Shown piece by piece: positions 16,176 to 24,233 of a DNA stretch of 64,000 nt. The translations under genes and the position numbers were made by a program. This DNA is from Paenibacillus mendelii (GTDB taxonomy: Bacteria > Bacillota > Bacilli > Paenibacillales > Paenibacillaceae). Each line of letters opens with the position of its first letter. The first letter of the stretch is position 1. The stretch spans positions 1 through 64,000 of the forward strand of contig NZ_JANHOF010000013.1 of the NCBI RefSeq assembly GCF_024498075.1. Direction: 5' to 3'. Below the pieces are notes generated by a model. The model did no database searches and had not been told where the DNA came from. It saw only the letters and a list, made by a program, of their open reading frames with translations.

Positions 16176-17132
16176 ATGAATATCGGTTTAATCGGGTGCG
16201 GCGCGATGGGAAGAGTATACGTCGATCGATTGATGAGGATGAAGGGAGTTCAGGTAACCGCGATCTGTCATCCCGAGCGGGAGAAAGCAGCCGCATTAGC
16301 TGAAGTGCTGCAAGCACGAATCTATGAATCTTACAGCGAAATGATCGCACGTCCGGATATCGATATCATCTGCGTGACTTTACCGACATACTTGCATAAG
16401 GAATATGTGCAGCAGGCTCTGGAGGCTGGGAAACATGTCATATGCGAGAAGCCGCTTGCACTGACCGAAGAGGATTGCGCGGAATTAATAAAGACAAGCC
16501 GAATAGAAGGGGTTAGATTATGTGTCGCCCATGTGGTTAGATTTTTTCCGGAATATAGGGATGCACGCAGGCGGTTGCTCTCAGGGGAAGTTGGGGCGGT
16601 CAAGTCTGTGCGTACAACAAGAGCAAGTCTAATGCCGCTGGAGAACAGCTGGTTTCTGGATAAGCGGAAAAGCGGCGGCGTTGTGTTTGATCTTATGATT
16701 CATGATATCGATTACGCGCTTTGGCTTCTAGGCGATCAAATCACGCAGATAAGTGCGGAGATTATCACTCACGAGGGAGTGGAGCAAGTGTTGGCATGGC
16801 TCTACTACGCTGACGGAACTACAGTTAGATTAGGGGCTGTTTGGGGTGCGGCTGAATTTCATGCCGGGTTTGATATTACCGGAGATCAGGGGGTTCTTAG
16901 TTTCGGCAGCGTCAGAGAGGACATGGAGAGCGGTAATAAGGCGGTTCATGAGAATTTATCGGATCGAGGTGTCATTATCCCTGAGGCATCAGAGCTTGAA
17001 GACCCCTATTATTGCCAGTTGTTGAGCTTTATCCGGGCAATCGAAACGAACAGCCCGCTTCCTATAACGGCGGAAGAAGCTTGTTCCGCCGTCAGAATAG
17101 CGAATCGGATAGTAGGGGGCATCGGTTCCTAA
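16176..17132 (+). CDS. Gfo/Idh/MocA family NAD(P)-dependent oxidoreductase
   Basis: 318 residues. An N-terminal Rossmann domain (GLIGCGAMGRVY) contains the family's EKPLALT motif near residue 93, and a C-terminal alpha/beta domain carries MIHDIDYALWL (His-x-x-Asp type catalytic region). Such enzymes oxidise or reduce sugars, inositols and sugar acids. The start at 16176 is chosen because AGGAGG lies 9 nt upstream; an earlier in-frame ATG at 16167 directly abuts the SD. Its stop overlaps the stop of the convergent AraC gene by 4 nt. It opens the glycan island. Confidence 0.88.
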   Translation: MNIGLIGCGAMGRVYVDRLMRMKGVQVTAICHPEREKAAALAEVLQARIYESYSEMIARPDIDIICVTLPTYLHKEYVQQALEAGKHVICEKPLALTEEDCAELIKTSRIEGVRLCVAHVVRFFPEYRDARRRLLSGEVGAVKSVRTTRASLMPLENSWFLDKRKSGGVVFDLMIHDIDYALWLLGDQITQISAEIITHEGVEQVLAWLYYADGTTVRLGAVWGAAEFHAGFDITGDQGVLSFGSVREDMESGNKAVHENLSDRGVIIPEASELEDPYYCQLLSFIRAIETNSPLPITAEEACSAVRIANRIVGGIGS

Positions 17133-18049
17133 TCCTTTGGAACATCGGACTGAAGGTTGGAGGTTGTTGACTCTCTTGAGTGCTTTAGACGGTATTCGCG
17201 GGGCGATAGTCCTTCGATTTTTACGAAAACCCTGGAGAAAGTGCGGAAGGATTGAAAGCCAGTTTCCAAGGCGACATCAAGAATAGACATGTTGGTATTA
17301 AGAAGCAGACCGGTTGCTCTTCTGATCCGAAGGCTGTGTAAATAATGAAGGAAAGTTGTTCCCATCACTTCCTTGAACGCTAGACTAATGGCGGAAACGC
17401 TGGTATCGAATTGGCTGGACAGTATTTCAAGGGATAAGTCGTTGATATAATGGGTGTTCACGTATTGAATGACATTCCATATCAACTTTTTATTGCGATA
17501 ATTGGAACTGGGCGGCGTGAGATTATTTCTTCTCTGATGAGCGCGGAAATAGATAATCAGGGCTTCGATCAGCTTGCTGCGAATATACGAATTTTTAGCC
17601 AGCTTGTCTTCTAGGTATTCGAACCGCATTTTTTCAAGGCAGGCTCTCATTTCGGCGTAAGGCTGAGGATCGAGATCTACATAGGATGTGGATCCGTCAT
17701 TCGTGCCCAGAATGATCGTGCCGAAATCCGCCTCCATTGTTGATCCGAACAGCAGGCTTATATCGAACATGCAGCAAATCACTTCTACACCCGTATCATC
17801 GCAAAATATTTCGTGCATATCATGGGGGCGTAAAAAAGTGACTGTTCCCGGTTGAAGTTTATGCGGACTCCCATTAATGAATTCGGTCCCGGTTCCGCTA
17901 ACGACGAGGGAAAGTTCGAGCACGTCATGGTGGTGCAGAGCATAATACTTATGGAGCGTATGCGTTGTAACTACGCAGGAAAACTTGCGGCTTACGGCTC
18001 CAGATAAAGATAGAACATCTTCATATTCCGGAAACATAACCATGTCCAT
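17129..18049 (-). CDS. AraC family transcriptional regulator
   Basis: 306 residues. The N-terminal cupin-type sensing domain (about 25-180) has the pattern HHHDVLELSLVVSG...GTVTFLRPHDMHE. The C-terminal double helix-turn-helix (about 205-300) ends in DVALETGFQSFRTFSRVFVKIEGLSPREYR. It is divergent from the ceramidase-like gene and probably activates the island in response to a sugar. The first ATG is close to GGGGG; an ATG two codons later has better spacing and could be the true start. TGACCG direct repeats in the divergent promoter may be its sites. Confidence 0.9.
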   Translation of the reverse strand: MDMVMFPEYEDVLSLSGAVSRKFSCVVTTHTLHKYYALHHHDVLELSLVVSGTGTEFINGSPHKLQPGTVTFLRPHDMHEIFCDDTGVEVICCMFDISLLFGSTMEADFGTIILGTNDGSTSYVDLDPQPYAEMRACLEKMRFEYLEDKLAKNSYIRSKLIEALIIYFRAHQRRNNLTPPSSNYRNKKLIWNVIQYVNTHYINDLSLEILSSQFDTSVSAISLAFKEVMGTTFLHYLHSLRIRRATGLLLNTNMSILDVALETGFQSFRTFSRVFVKIEGLSPREYRLKHSRESTTSNLQSDVPKD

Positions 18050-18082
18050 TTACCCCCGATTTCTTCTCTGTTTTCTTTCTAT

Positions 18083-18109
18083 TGACCGGGTAAATAAAAA
18101 AAATGACCG
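18083..18109 (+). promoter_or_regulatory. TGACCG direct repeats in the divergent promoter region
   Basis: TGACCG occurs at 18083 and 18104, 21 bp apart (two helical turns) in the same orientation, in the 109-bp gap between the divergent AraC and ceramidase-like genes. AraC-family sites commonly are such direct repeats. Confidence 0.45.
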
Positions 18110-18158
18110 AATTCTTAGTGGAAATTATTATAACATAGAAATCGGAAGGAGTGATCCT

Positions 18159-19373
18159 GTGGAGCTTCAATTGAGTGTCGGTACAGCCAAAGTAGATATC
18201 ACTCCGCCATTCGCCTTGCCGCTGGCGGGTTTTGCCAGCCGGAACAATCGAAAGTTCGAGACCATCAATAGCCGCTTGTACGTACGAACGTTTTATTTCC
18301 AACAGTGCCCTTCGGACGGTTCGAAGCTGCTGTCGCTGCTCGTGTCTGCGGATATTTTGTTCTGGTCGGAAGAGCTGGCTGATCAACTGCGCATGCGCAT
18401 TGAGCGGCAGTGGGGAATCGCGGTAGACGCCATTATTCTACACGCTACTCATACGCACTCCGGTCCGGCCATTTCAATGCGAACAGTTGGGTTAGGAGAG
18501 CCTGATCCGGAATATCTCGCTTTTTTGGAGCAGGCGGTAATCCAGAGTGTGGAACAGGCAATAGGCGATGCCGAGCCTGTGAGCATACAGATGGGAAAAG
18601 GTGTATCCGAAATCAGCGTGAATCGCAGGAAATGGGATGGAAACCAAATTGTGTTGGCTCCGAACGTCGAAGGAGTGACCGATCCCGAGCTAAGGGTTTA
18701 CGTCTTTGCTACTTCCGCTGGGAGGAGAAAGGGTGTGCTTACCCATTACGCTTGCCATCCTACGCTATCTGACCGCAATTCGGTATCCTCTGAATTTTGC
18801 GGTTATGCGATGGAACAGCTGGAGAGCCGTCATGACCCCTTGACGGTATACGCTTATTTGCAAGGATGCTGCGGCGATATTAATCCTGTTAGGCCGGAAT
18901 TTGTCGGAGCCAATCAGGATGTCATTTCCATTGTAGGACAAAGGTTTGCAGACGATGTGGAGGCGATCCTATCCGGAGAGCTTGAATGGCTTGAACCCAA
19001 TGTGCTGACGGGCAGGCGGTCGATTGCAGTACTTCCCTTTGCAGAAATACCGGAGCAGCAAGGCGAGCTCAGGAAGCAAGCCCGATTTGAAATAACCAAG
19101 CTAACAATAGCCGATGGGTTAACCTTTATAGCTATGAATGGAGAAATGGTCGTGGAATACGGCTTGTTCTTGAAAAGCTGCTCCCCTGGCCTAGTCCCTC
19201 TGGCTTACAGCAATGGAATGATCGGATATATTACAACCGCCAAACAGCTGCAGGAAGGCGGATATGAGCCGATCGAATCCGTCACTTATTTCGGCCTTCC
19301 TTGTCCCTTCGACCAAGCTGTTGAGGCGGAAGTAAAAAGACAACTTATGGCTATTATCGACGAACAAACCTAG
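18159..19373 (+). CDS. Neutral/alkaline ceramidase-like protein, cytosolic
   Basis: 404 residues related to the N-terminal catalytic domain of neutral/alkaline non-lysosomal ceramidases. It opens with VGTAKVDITPP and has a zinc-ligand motif HATHTHSGP (His95, His98, His100), plus VLTHYACHPT and LQGCCGDINP. Unlike true ceramidases it lacks a signal peptide and the C-terminal domain. It probably hydrolyses a sugar-linked amide or ester rather than ceramide. The GTG at 18159, 7 nt after AGGAG, is preferred to a start at 17985 that would overlap the AraC gene and encode unrelated residues. It is followed 13 nt later by the aminotransferase gene. Confidence 0.82.
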   Translation: MELQLSVGTAKVDITPPFALPLAGFASRNNRKFETINSRLYVRTFYFQQCPSDGSKLLSLLVSADILFWSEELADQLRMRIERQWGIAVDAIILHATHTHSGPAISMRTVGLGEPDPEYLAFLEQAVIQSVEQAIGDAEPVSIQMGKGVSEISVNRRKWDGNQIVLAPNVEGVTDPELRVYVFATSAGRRKGVLTHYACHPTLSDRNSVSSEFCGYAMEQLESRHDPLTVYAYLQGCCGDINPVRPEFVGANQDVISIVGQRFADDVEAILSGELEWLEPNVLTGRRSIAVLPFAEIPEQQGELRKQARFEITKLTIADGLTFIAMNGEMVVEYGLFLKSCSPGLVPLAYSNGMIGYITTAKQLQEGGYEPIESVTYFGLPCPFDQAVEAEVKRQLMAIIDEQT

Positions 19374-19386
19374 GAGGAGTAACAGC

Positions 19387-20583
19387 ATGCAGAAGGCAAG
19401 ATTAGCAGTAGACGGTGGAAGTCCGATAAGAATGCACCCATTTCCCGAGTGGCCGGTTTTCGGAGAACTGGAAGAGAAGCTTATGTTGGAGGCCGTCAGA
19501 TCGGGGAACTGGGGAGGTGTGGATCCGGATAAAATCAAATTATTCGAGGAAAAGTTTGCCCGCCTGCAGGATGCGAAATACGCCGTAACAGTCAATAATG
19601 GCACAGTTGCCATAAGCATTGCCTTACTGGCTGCAGGCGTAGATGCCGGCGATGAGGTCATCATGCCCCCCTATACGTTCATTGCTACGGCTACGGCTGC
19701 ATTGTTGATCGGAGCTATTCCGGTATTTGCGGACGTAGATGAGTCGATGCTGATCGATCCGGATAAGGTCGAAGCGGCGATCACTCCAGCTACGAAGGCG
19801 ATTATCGCCGTTCATATTGCGGGCGCTCCGGCCAACATGACCCGGTTACGACAAATTGCGAAAACATACAAACTAGCGTTAATAGAAGATGCCGCACAGG
19901 CTGTAGCCGCCAAATGGGAAGACCAGGGGGTAGGAGCTCTAGGTGATCTGGGTACCTTCAGTCTCCAATCCAGTAAAAATCTCAATAGCGGCGAGGGTGG
20001 CGTCATTGTGAGCAACGACGAGGAATTGGCCGATCATGTCTGGTCGATTCATAACTGCGGTCGTGTTCGCAATGGTAAATGGTATCAGCACGAGCGTATT
20101 GGCTGGAACTTCAGGTTCAGTGAGGTGCAGGCTGCGCTAGCGCTTGCGCAGTTGAGCCGTCTAGAAGAACAGATGGAAGCTCGCCAGCGCAGCGCAAATA
20201 ATCTGGATGGACTACTGTGCCGAATTGAAGGAATCCATCCCGTTAAGTATGATAGCAGAATTACGAAACATGCGAACCACCTTTATATGTTCAAGCTGGA
20301 TAGAGACGTTACAGACAGAATTGTTAAAGAGGATTTTATCCGCAAGTTGAATGCGGAGGGGATACCGGTTACGGCAGGTTATGTCCCGCTTAACAAAAAC
20401 ACCGCAATTATCGATCGAATCCACAAGCTGCATGGAGAAGTTAAGTCTAACAGCTGTCCGGTGGCAGAAAGAGCTTCCGAGCATGAATTGCTCTGGTTGC
20501 ACCAGAACGTTCTTCTTGGATCCGAGAGGGACATGGAAGATATTGCAAACGGTATCAACAAAGTAATTCAATCCTATTTATAG
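19387..20583 (+). CDS. DegT/DnrJ/EryC1/StrS family PLP-dependent aminotransferase
   Basis: 398 residues, fold type I. The family motifs are present: GVDAGDEVIMPPYTFIATATAAL, EDAAQAVAA, and the PLP lysine Lys197 in SSKNLNSGEGG. A late H-N/R-rich active-site loop NCGRVRNGKWY also appears. It interconverts keto- and amino-sugars or cyclitols. With a Gfo/Idh dehydrogenase in the same island it could oxidise and transaminate the same ring position, here likely in a catabolic direction. AGGAGG precedes the ATG and the gene is co-directional with the ceramidase-like gene. Confidence 0.9.
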   Translation: MQKARLAVDGGSPIRMHPFPEWPVFGELEEKLMLEAVRSGNWGGVDPDKIKLFEEKFARLQDAKYAVTVNNGTVAISIALLAAGVDAGDEVIMPPYTFIATATAALLIGAIPVFADVDESMLIDPDKVEAAITPATKAIIAVHIAGAPANMTRLRQIAKTYKLALIEDAAQAVAAKWEDQGVGALGDLGTFSLQSSKNLNSGEGGVIVSNDEELADHVWSIHNCGRVRNGKWYQHERIGWNFRFSEVQAALALAQLSRLEEQMEARQRSANNLDGLLCRIEGIHPVKYDSRITKHANHLYMFKLDRDVTDRIVKEDFIRKLNAEGIPVTAGYVPLNKNTAIIDRIHKLHGEVKSNSCPVAERASEHELLWLHQNVLLGSERDMEDIANGINKVIQSYL

Positions 20584-20729
20584 AGCAGTAGATTTAGAAA
20601 TGAGTGTGGCTTCAATATATTTCGGTTTTAGGGGATTGGCCAAATGCCTTGGAGGATCGCGACCTCAGGCAGATGACCGCCTTGCGAACATAAATCATGA
20701 ACAACACTAGACGAGAGGGGTATCACAAA

Positions 20730-22337
20730 ATGAAGAAAATTTGGGTTATCGTCATCGCACTCGCACTCATTCTATCCGCGTGTTCTAGTAAGGAGAACAC
20801 AGGAAACGAGAGCAGTCCGAATAGTGAAGGAAAGTCAACAACTGAAAACAAAAATGAAAGCGGAACCAAAAGCTCGGATTCCGGTAATAAATCCATTGAG
20901 GTGCTGCTTTCCCATGCAGAAGCGGAGTATGCCAAAACTGTAAAAGCAGACGATCCCTATATCAAAGAGTTAAACAAGCTATCGGGTTATAATCTCAGTT
21001 TTGATTTTCTGGGACATTCCGACTACGATCAACAGCTCTCTCTGCGTTTTGTTTCCGGGGATTTGGCGGATTTGGTCCGGACGCCCAGCATCGATTCCAC
21101 CATTCACAAGGATGCGGTTGAACAGGGTATCTTCAAAGAATTAGGTCCCTTGATTGATCAGTACGGTCCAAACCTCAAAAAACGCATTCCCGAAACCGCA
21201 TGGAACAGTCCGCGAGTTCAGAAGGACGGGAAAATTTACGGCATACCAGTTCTTGTCGGAACAGCCAATGACAGGATCGGTTTTATCCGCCAGGATTGGC
21301 TCGACAAGCTGAGCCTGAAGCAACCGGAAACGATTGACGAGTGGCTGAACTATTTCGAGCAGGTTAAGGTTCAGGATGTGAACGGCAATGGCGATCCGAA
21401 CGACGAATACGGCTATACGATGTTTGAAGGAGTGGGTTGGAGCTCGATGTTCTTCGGATCATTCGGCGTTGATCCCGGAACTTGGCACATGCAGGATGGC
21501 AAGCTGATTCCTGATATGATCAGCCCCAAGATGAAGGAAGCAATCGCATTTTATCGGATGCTGTACGAGAAGGGGTATGTCAATCGTGATCTGTTCACGA
21601 AGAAGGAGGCAGACTTCCGCGCCGATATCTATAACGGCAAGTCGGGAAGCTTTGCTGCCGCCGTCTATCAATACACACCGGACTTCAGTGCAACCAATGC
21701 GCCGAAGAAATTCGTTAACGAGCCGGACAAGGTCAAGATCTCGATGGTTGCTCCGCCGGCGGGACCTAGAGGCGAAAGAGGTTTGGGAGCCGTGTCCGAT
21801 GGCATTTATTTCGTGTGGGTGATTCCAGAAACGGTCAAGAATCCCGAAGAAATCATCAAGTATCTCGATTGGGCATGGAGTGCCCCGGAAGCCGACAAGT
21901 TCTTCGCCTATGGGATTGAGGGCTCCAACTATACCGACGAAGGCGGAGAACTCAAATATGATGTTTCGTCTTCCGTTAACGCGGATAAAAATGCATTCCA
22001 AATGTTCCAGCTGTCCATCAATCCCCGTGAAATCGGGTTCAACAATGACCTGGTATTAAAGACATTGCCGGAATCGGAAAAGATTATTGCAGGCTATAAG
22101 CTCTCGGCGGATATTGCAATGCCGCATGATAGTCTGTATATGCCGCCGCTTGTCACCTTCCAGAATAACCCGGAAATATCTACATGGGGAACGATGTTCG
22201 TTGAGATGTTCTCCAAGATCATGACGGGAGATCAACCGATTGATGCCTTCGATAAATTCGCTGCGGACTGGAATAAACGCGGCGGAGATAAAGCAATTGA
22301 AGAAGCAACGCAGTGGTACAATGAGTTCCATAAATAA
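20730..22337 (+). CDS. Extracellular solute-binding lipoprotein (LplA-like, family 1)
   Basis: 535 residues. A lipoprotein signal with lipobox LILSAC and a Ser/Asn/Gly-rich linker (about 20-60) precede a large two-lobed binding domain. That domain has calcium-like loop DVNGNGDPNDEYGYT, as in the LplA-type oligosaccharide-binding proteins of Paenibacillus. It delivers an oligosaccharide or polyol to the permeases encoded next. The ATG at 20730 follows AGAGGGG; an in-frame ATG at 20697 lacks a ribosome binding site. A stable hairpin follows the stop. Confidence 0.9.
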   Translation: MKKIWVIVIALALILSACSSKENTGNESSPNSEGKSTTENKNESGTKSSDSGNKSIEVLLSHAEAEYAKTVKADDPYIKELNKLSGYNLSFDFLGHSDYDQQLSLRFVSGDLADLVRTPSIDSTIHKDAVEQGIFKELGPLIDQYGPNLKKRIPETAWNSPRVQKDGKIYGIPVLVGTANDRIGFIRQDWLDKLSLKQPETIDEWLNYFEQVKVQDVNGNGDPNDEYGYTMFEGVGWSSMFFGSFGVDPGTWHMQDGKLIPDMISPKMKEAIAFYRMLYEKGYVNRDLFTKKEADFRADIYNGKSGSFAAAVYQYTPDFSATNAPKKFVNEPDKVKISMVAPPAGPRGERGLGAVSDGIYFVWVIPETVKNPEEIIKYLDWAWSAPEADKFFAYGIEGSNYTDEGGELKYDVSSSVNADKNAFQMFQLSINPREIGFNNDLVLKTLPESEKIIAGYKLSADIAMPHDSLYMPPLVTFQNNPEISTWGTMFVEMFSKIMTGDQPIDAFDKFAADWNKRGGDKAIEEATQWYNEFHK

Positions 22338-22352
22338 CGTTAATTGTGAATT

Positions 22353-22379
22353 GCGCTGCATGCCGAATACATGCAGCGC
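22353..22379 (+). terminator. Intercistronic hairpin after the binding-protein gene
   Basis: Perfect 10-bp stem GCGCTGCATG / CATGCAGCGC with a 7-nt loop and no T-run. Such hairpins usually stabilise the binding-protein mRNA or reduce transcription into the permeases. Confidence 0.7.
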
Positions 22380-22435
22380 AGTTCGCGAATGAAGTAAAGC
22401 GGGTCGGTCATCCACAAGAATCGGAAGGTGATGTT

Positions 22436-23335
22436 ATGAACAGGCGATTGGTGTTACGAGACAAGTGGGTACTCATCTTGTTTGCTTTGCCCGGACTGCT
22501 CTATTTTTTACTATTCAAATACGTTCCGTTACTTGGAAATGTCATAGCCTTTCAGGACTATAACATCTTCAAAGGGATTTTACACAGCCCATGGGTGGGT
22601 TTCGCTCAATTCGAGCGGATGTTCGGATTCGAAGATTTTTATGAAGTGTTTCGCAATTCGATAAAGCTCGGCGTTTATTCGCTGTTGTTCGGCTTCCCTG
22701 CGCCGATCATTCTGGCATTGCTGCTGAATGAGCTGAAATCGATGTGGTTTAAGAGAGTCGTGCAAACCGTAGTCTACATGCCTCACTTCCTGTCATGGGT
22801 TATCGTCGGCTCCATCCTCATCAATTTGCTTTCCTATGAAGGCATTATTAATACGGTAGCTAGCAAAATGGGTCTGGCAAAGGTTGACTATGTGACGCAA
22901 GGAGACACATTTCTTGCCGTACTGATCTCTACGGGGATCTGGAAAGAAGTCGGTTGGGGTACCATTCTCTATCTGGCGGCAATATCCGGCATTAATCCGA
23001 ACCTCTATGAAGCTGCCATGGTAGACGGTGCAAGCAGATGGAGACAAATGTGGAGCATTACGCTGCCCTCTTTGATGCCGACTATGGTTGTCGTGCTGCT
23101 TCTCTCGATCGGACATATTCTGGACGCGAATGTGGAGCAGGTACTGATTTTCCTGAATCCGCTAGTTAGGGATGTGGGTGAAGTATTCGATACGTATGTT
23201 TATACTTTCGGTTTGGTAGGCGGACAGTACAGCTATACAACGGCAATTGCCCTGTTCAAAGCCGTGGTAGGCATTATACTCGTATTCGGGCTTAATGCGG
23301 TGAGCCGTAAAACAACCGGAGAGAGCCTTTACTAA
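22436..23335 (+). CDS. lplB: Sugar ABC transporter permease, LplB family
   Basis: 299 residues with six transmembrane helices and the binding-protein-dependent permease EAA loop (YEAAMVDGASRWRQMWSITLPSL). Its N-terminal RDKWVLILFALPGLLYFLLFKYVPLLG is characteristic of LplB proteins. It pairs with the LplC-type permease 16 nt downstream. No ATPase is encoded in the island; such systems share a general MsmX-type ATPase. Start chosen from GGAAGGTG 8 nt before the ATG. Confidence 0.93.
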   Translation: MNRRLVLRDKWVLILFALPGLLYFLLFKYVPLLGNVIAFQDYNIFKGILHSPWVGFAQFERMFGFEDFYEVFRNSIKLGVYSLLFGFPAPIILALLLNELKSMWFKRVVQTVVYMPHFLSWVIVGSILINLLSYEGIINTVASKMGLAKVDYVTQGDTFLAVLISTGIWKEVGWGTILYLAAISGINPNLYEAAMVDGASRWRQMWSITLPSLMPTMVVVLLLSIGHILDANVEQVLIFLNPLVRDVGEVFDTYVYTFGLVGGQYSYTTAIALFKAVVGIILVFGLNAVSRKTTGESLY

Positions 23336-23351
23336 AATCGGAGGTAGAGTC

Positions 23352-24218
23352 ATGCGCAAACCTATAGCTTTTGAAGCATTTTTGGCAACCATCCTGACGG
23401 CTCTAAGCCTGATTATGCTGGCTCCGTTAATTCACGTCCTGTCGGTTTCCCTAAGTTCTCCGCTTTATGCGCAGGCTAAGCTGGTCTATTTCTGGCCGAA
23501 GGGACTGCAATTTGCCGTTTACAAAAAAATATTTTCGATGGATGAAATGTGGAGGGCAATGGGCGTCAGTGTTTACATTACCGTCTTTGGCACGCTGATT
23601 ACATTGGCGCTCACGTCCATGATTGCTTTCGCGCTCTCTAGAACGACCATGCCAGGACGAACATGGATCATGCGGCTCATCGTACTTACTTTTATTTTGC
23701 CCGCACCTCTTATACCGGGTTTTCTACTTGTCAAATCCCTTAACATGCTCGATACGCTCTGGTCATTGATGATACCGGGAGCAACAAGCGCATTTTACGT
23801 GATTATTATGCGAACCTTTTTCCGGAATGTGTCTGGAGAGCTGTTCGATGCAGCGAAGATGGACGGCTGCAGTGAGGCCGGTATCTATTTCCGTGTTGTG
23901 CTGCCCTTATCGACGGCTGTTCTTGCCACCGTTGGTCTATTTCACGCCGTTTATCAATGGAATACTTACTTTTCCGCACTTATTTACATAAGGGAAAAGA
24001 CTCTTTATCCGTTGCAGGTACTGCTGCAGAACCTGGTCGCCAAGAAGGGACTGAATAACTTCATGGGGGAGGTGCAGTTCGAACTAAACATGCCGGTTAC
24101 GCCGGAGATGATGAGCGCAGGCATTATTATCTTTGCCACGGTGCCGATTCTGATCGTCTACCCGTTCCTGCAAAGATATTTTGTCAAAGGGGCAATGCTG
24201 GGTTCGCTAAAAGAATAA
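23352..24218 (+). CDS. lplC: Sugar ABC transporter permease, LplC (carbohydrate permease CUT1) family
   Basis: 288 residues, six transmembrane helices, EAA loop FDAAKMDGCSEAGIYFRVVLPLSTAV. The C-terminus (YPFLQRYFVKGAMLGSLKE) is typical of LplC/YtcP proteins. GGAGG precedes the ATG. It forms a heterodimer with the upstream permease. Confidence 0.93.
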   Translation: MRKPIAFEAFLATILTALSLIMLAPLIHVLSVSLSSPLYAQAKLVYFWPKGLQFAVYKKIFSMDEMWRAMGVSVYITVFGTLITLALTSMIAFALSRTTMPGRTWIMRLIVLTFILPAPLIPGFLLVKSLNMLDTLWSLMIPGATSAFYVIIMRTFFRNVSGELFDAAKMDGCSEAGIYFRVVLPLSTAVLATVGLFHAVYQWNTYFSALIYIREKTLYPLQVLLQNLVAKKGLNNFMGEVQFELNMPVTPEMMSAGIIIFATVPILIVYPFLQRYFVKGAMLGSLKE

Positions 24219-24233
24219 GAAGGAGGCTTTTTA

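Noticed and set aside
17985..18158. Longer start for the ceramidase-like protein
   Set aside because: The extra residues overlap the AraC gene and divergent promoter; GTG at 18159 has an ideal SD.
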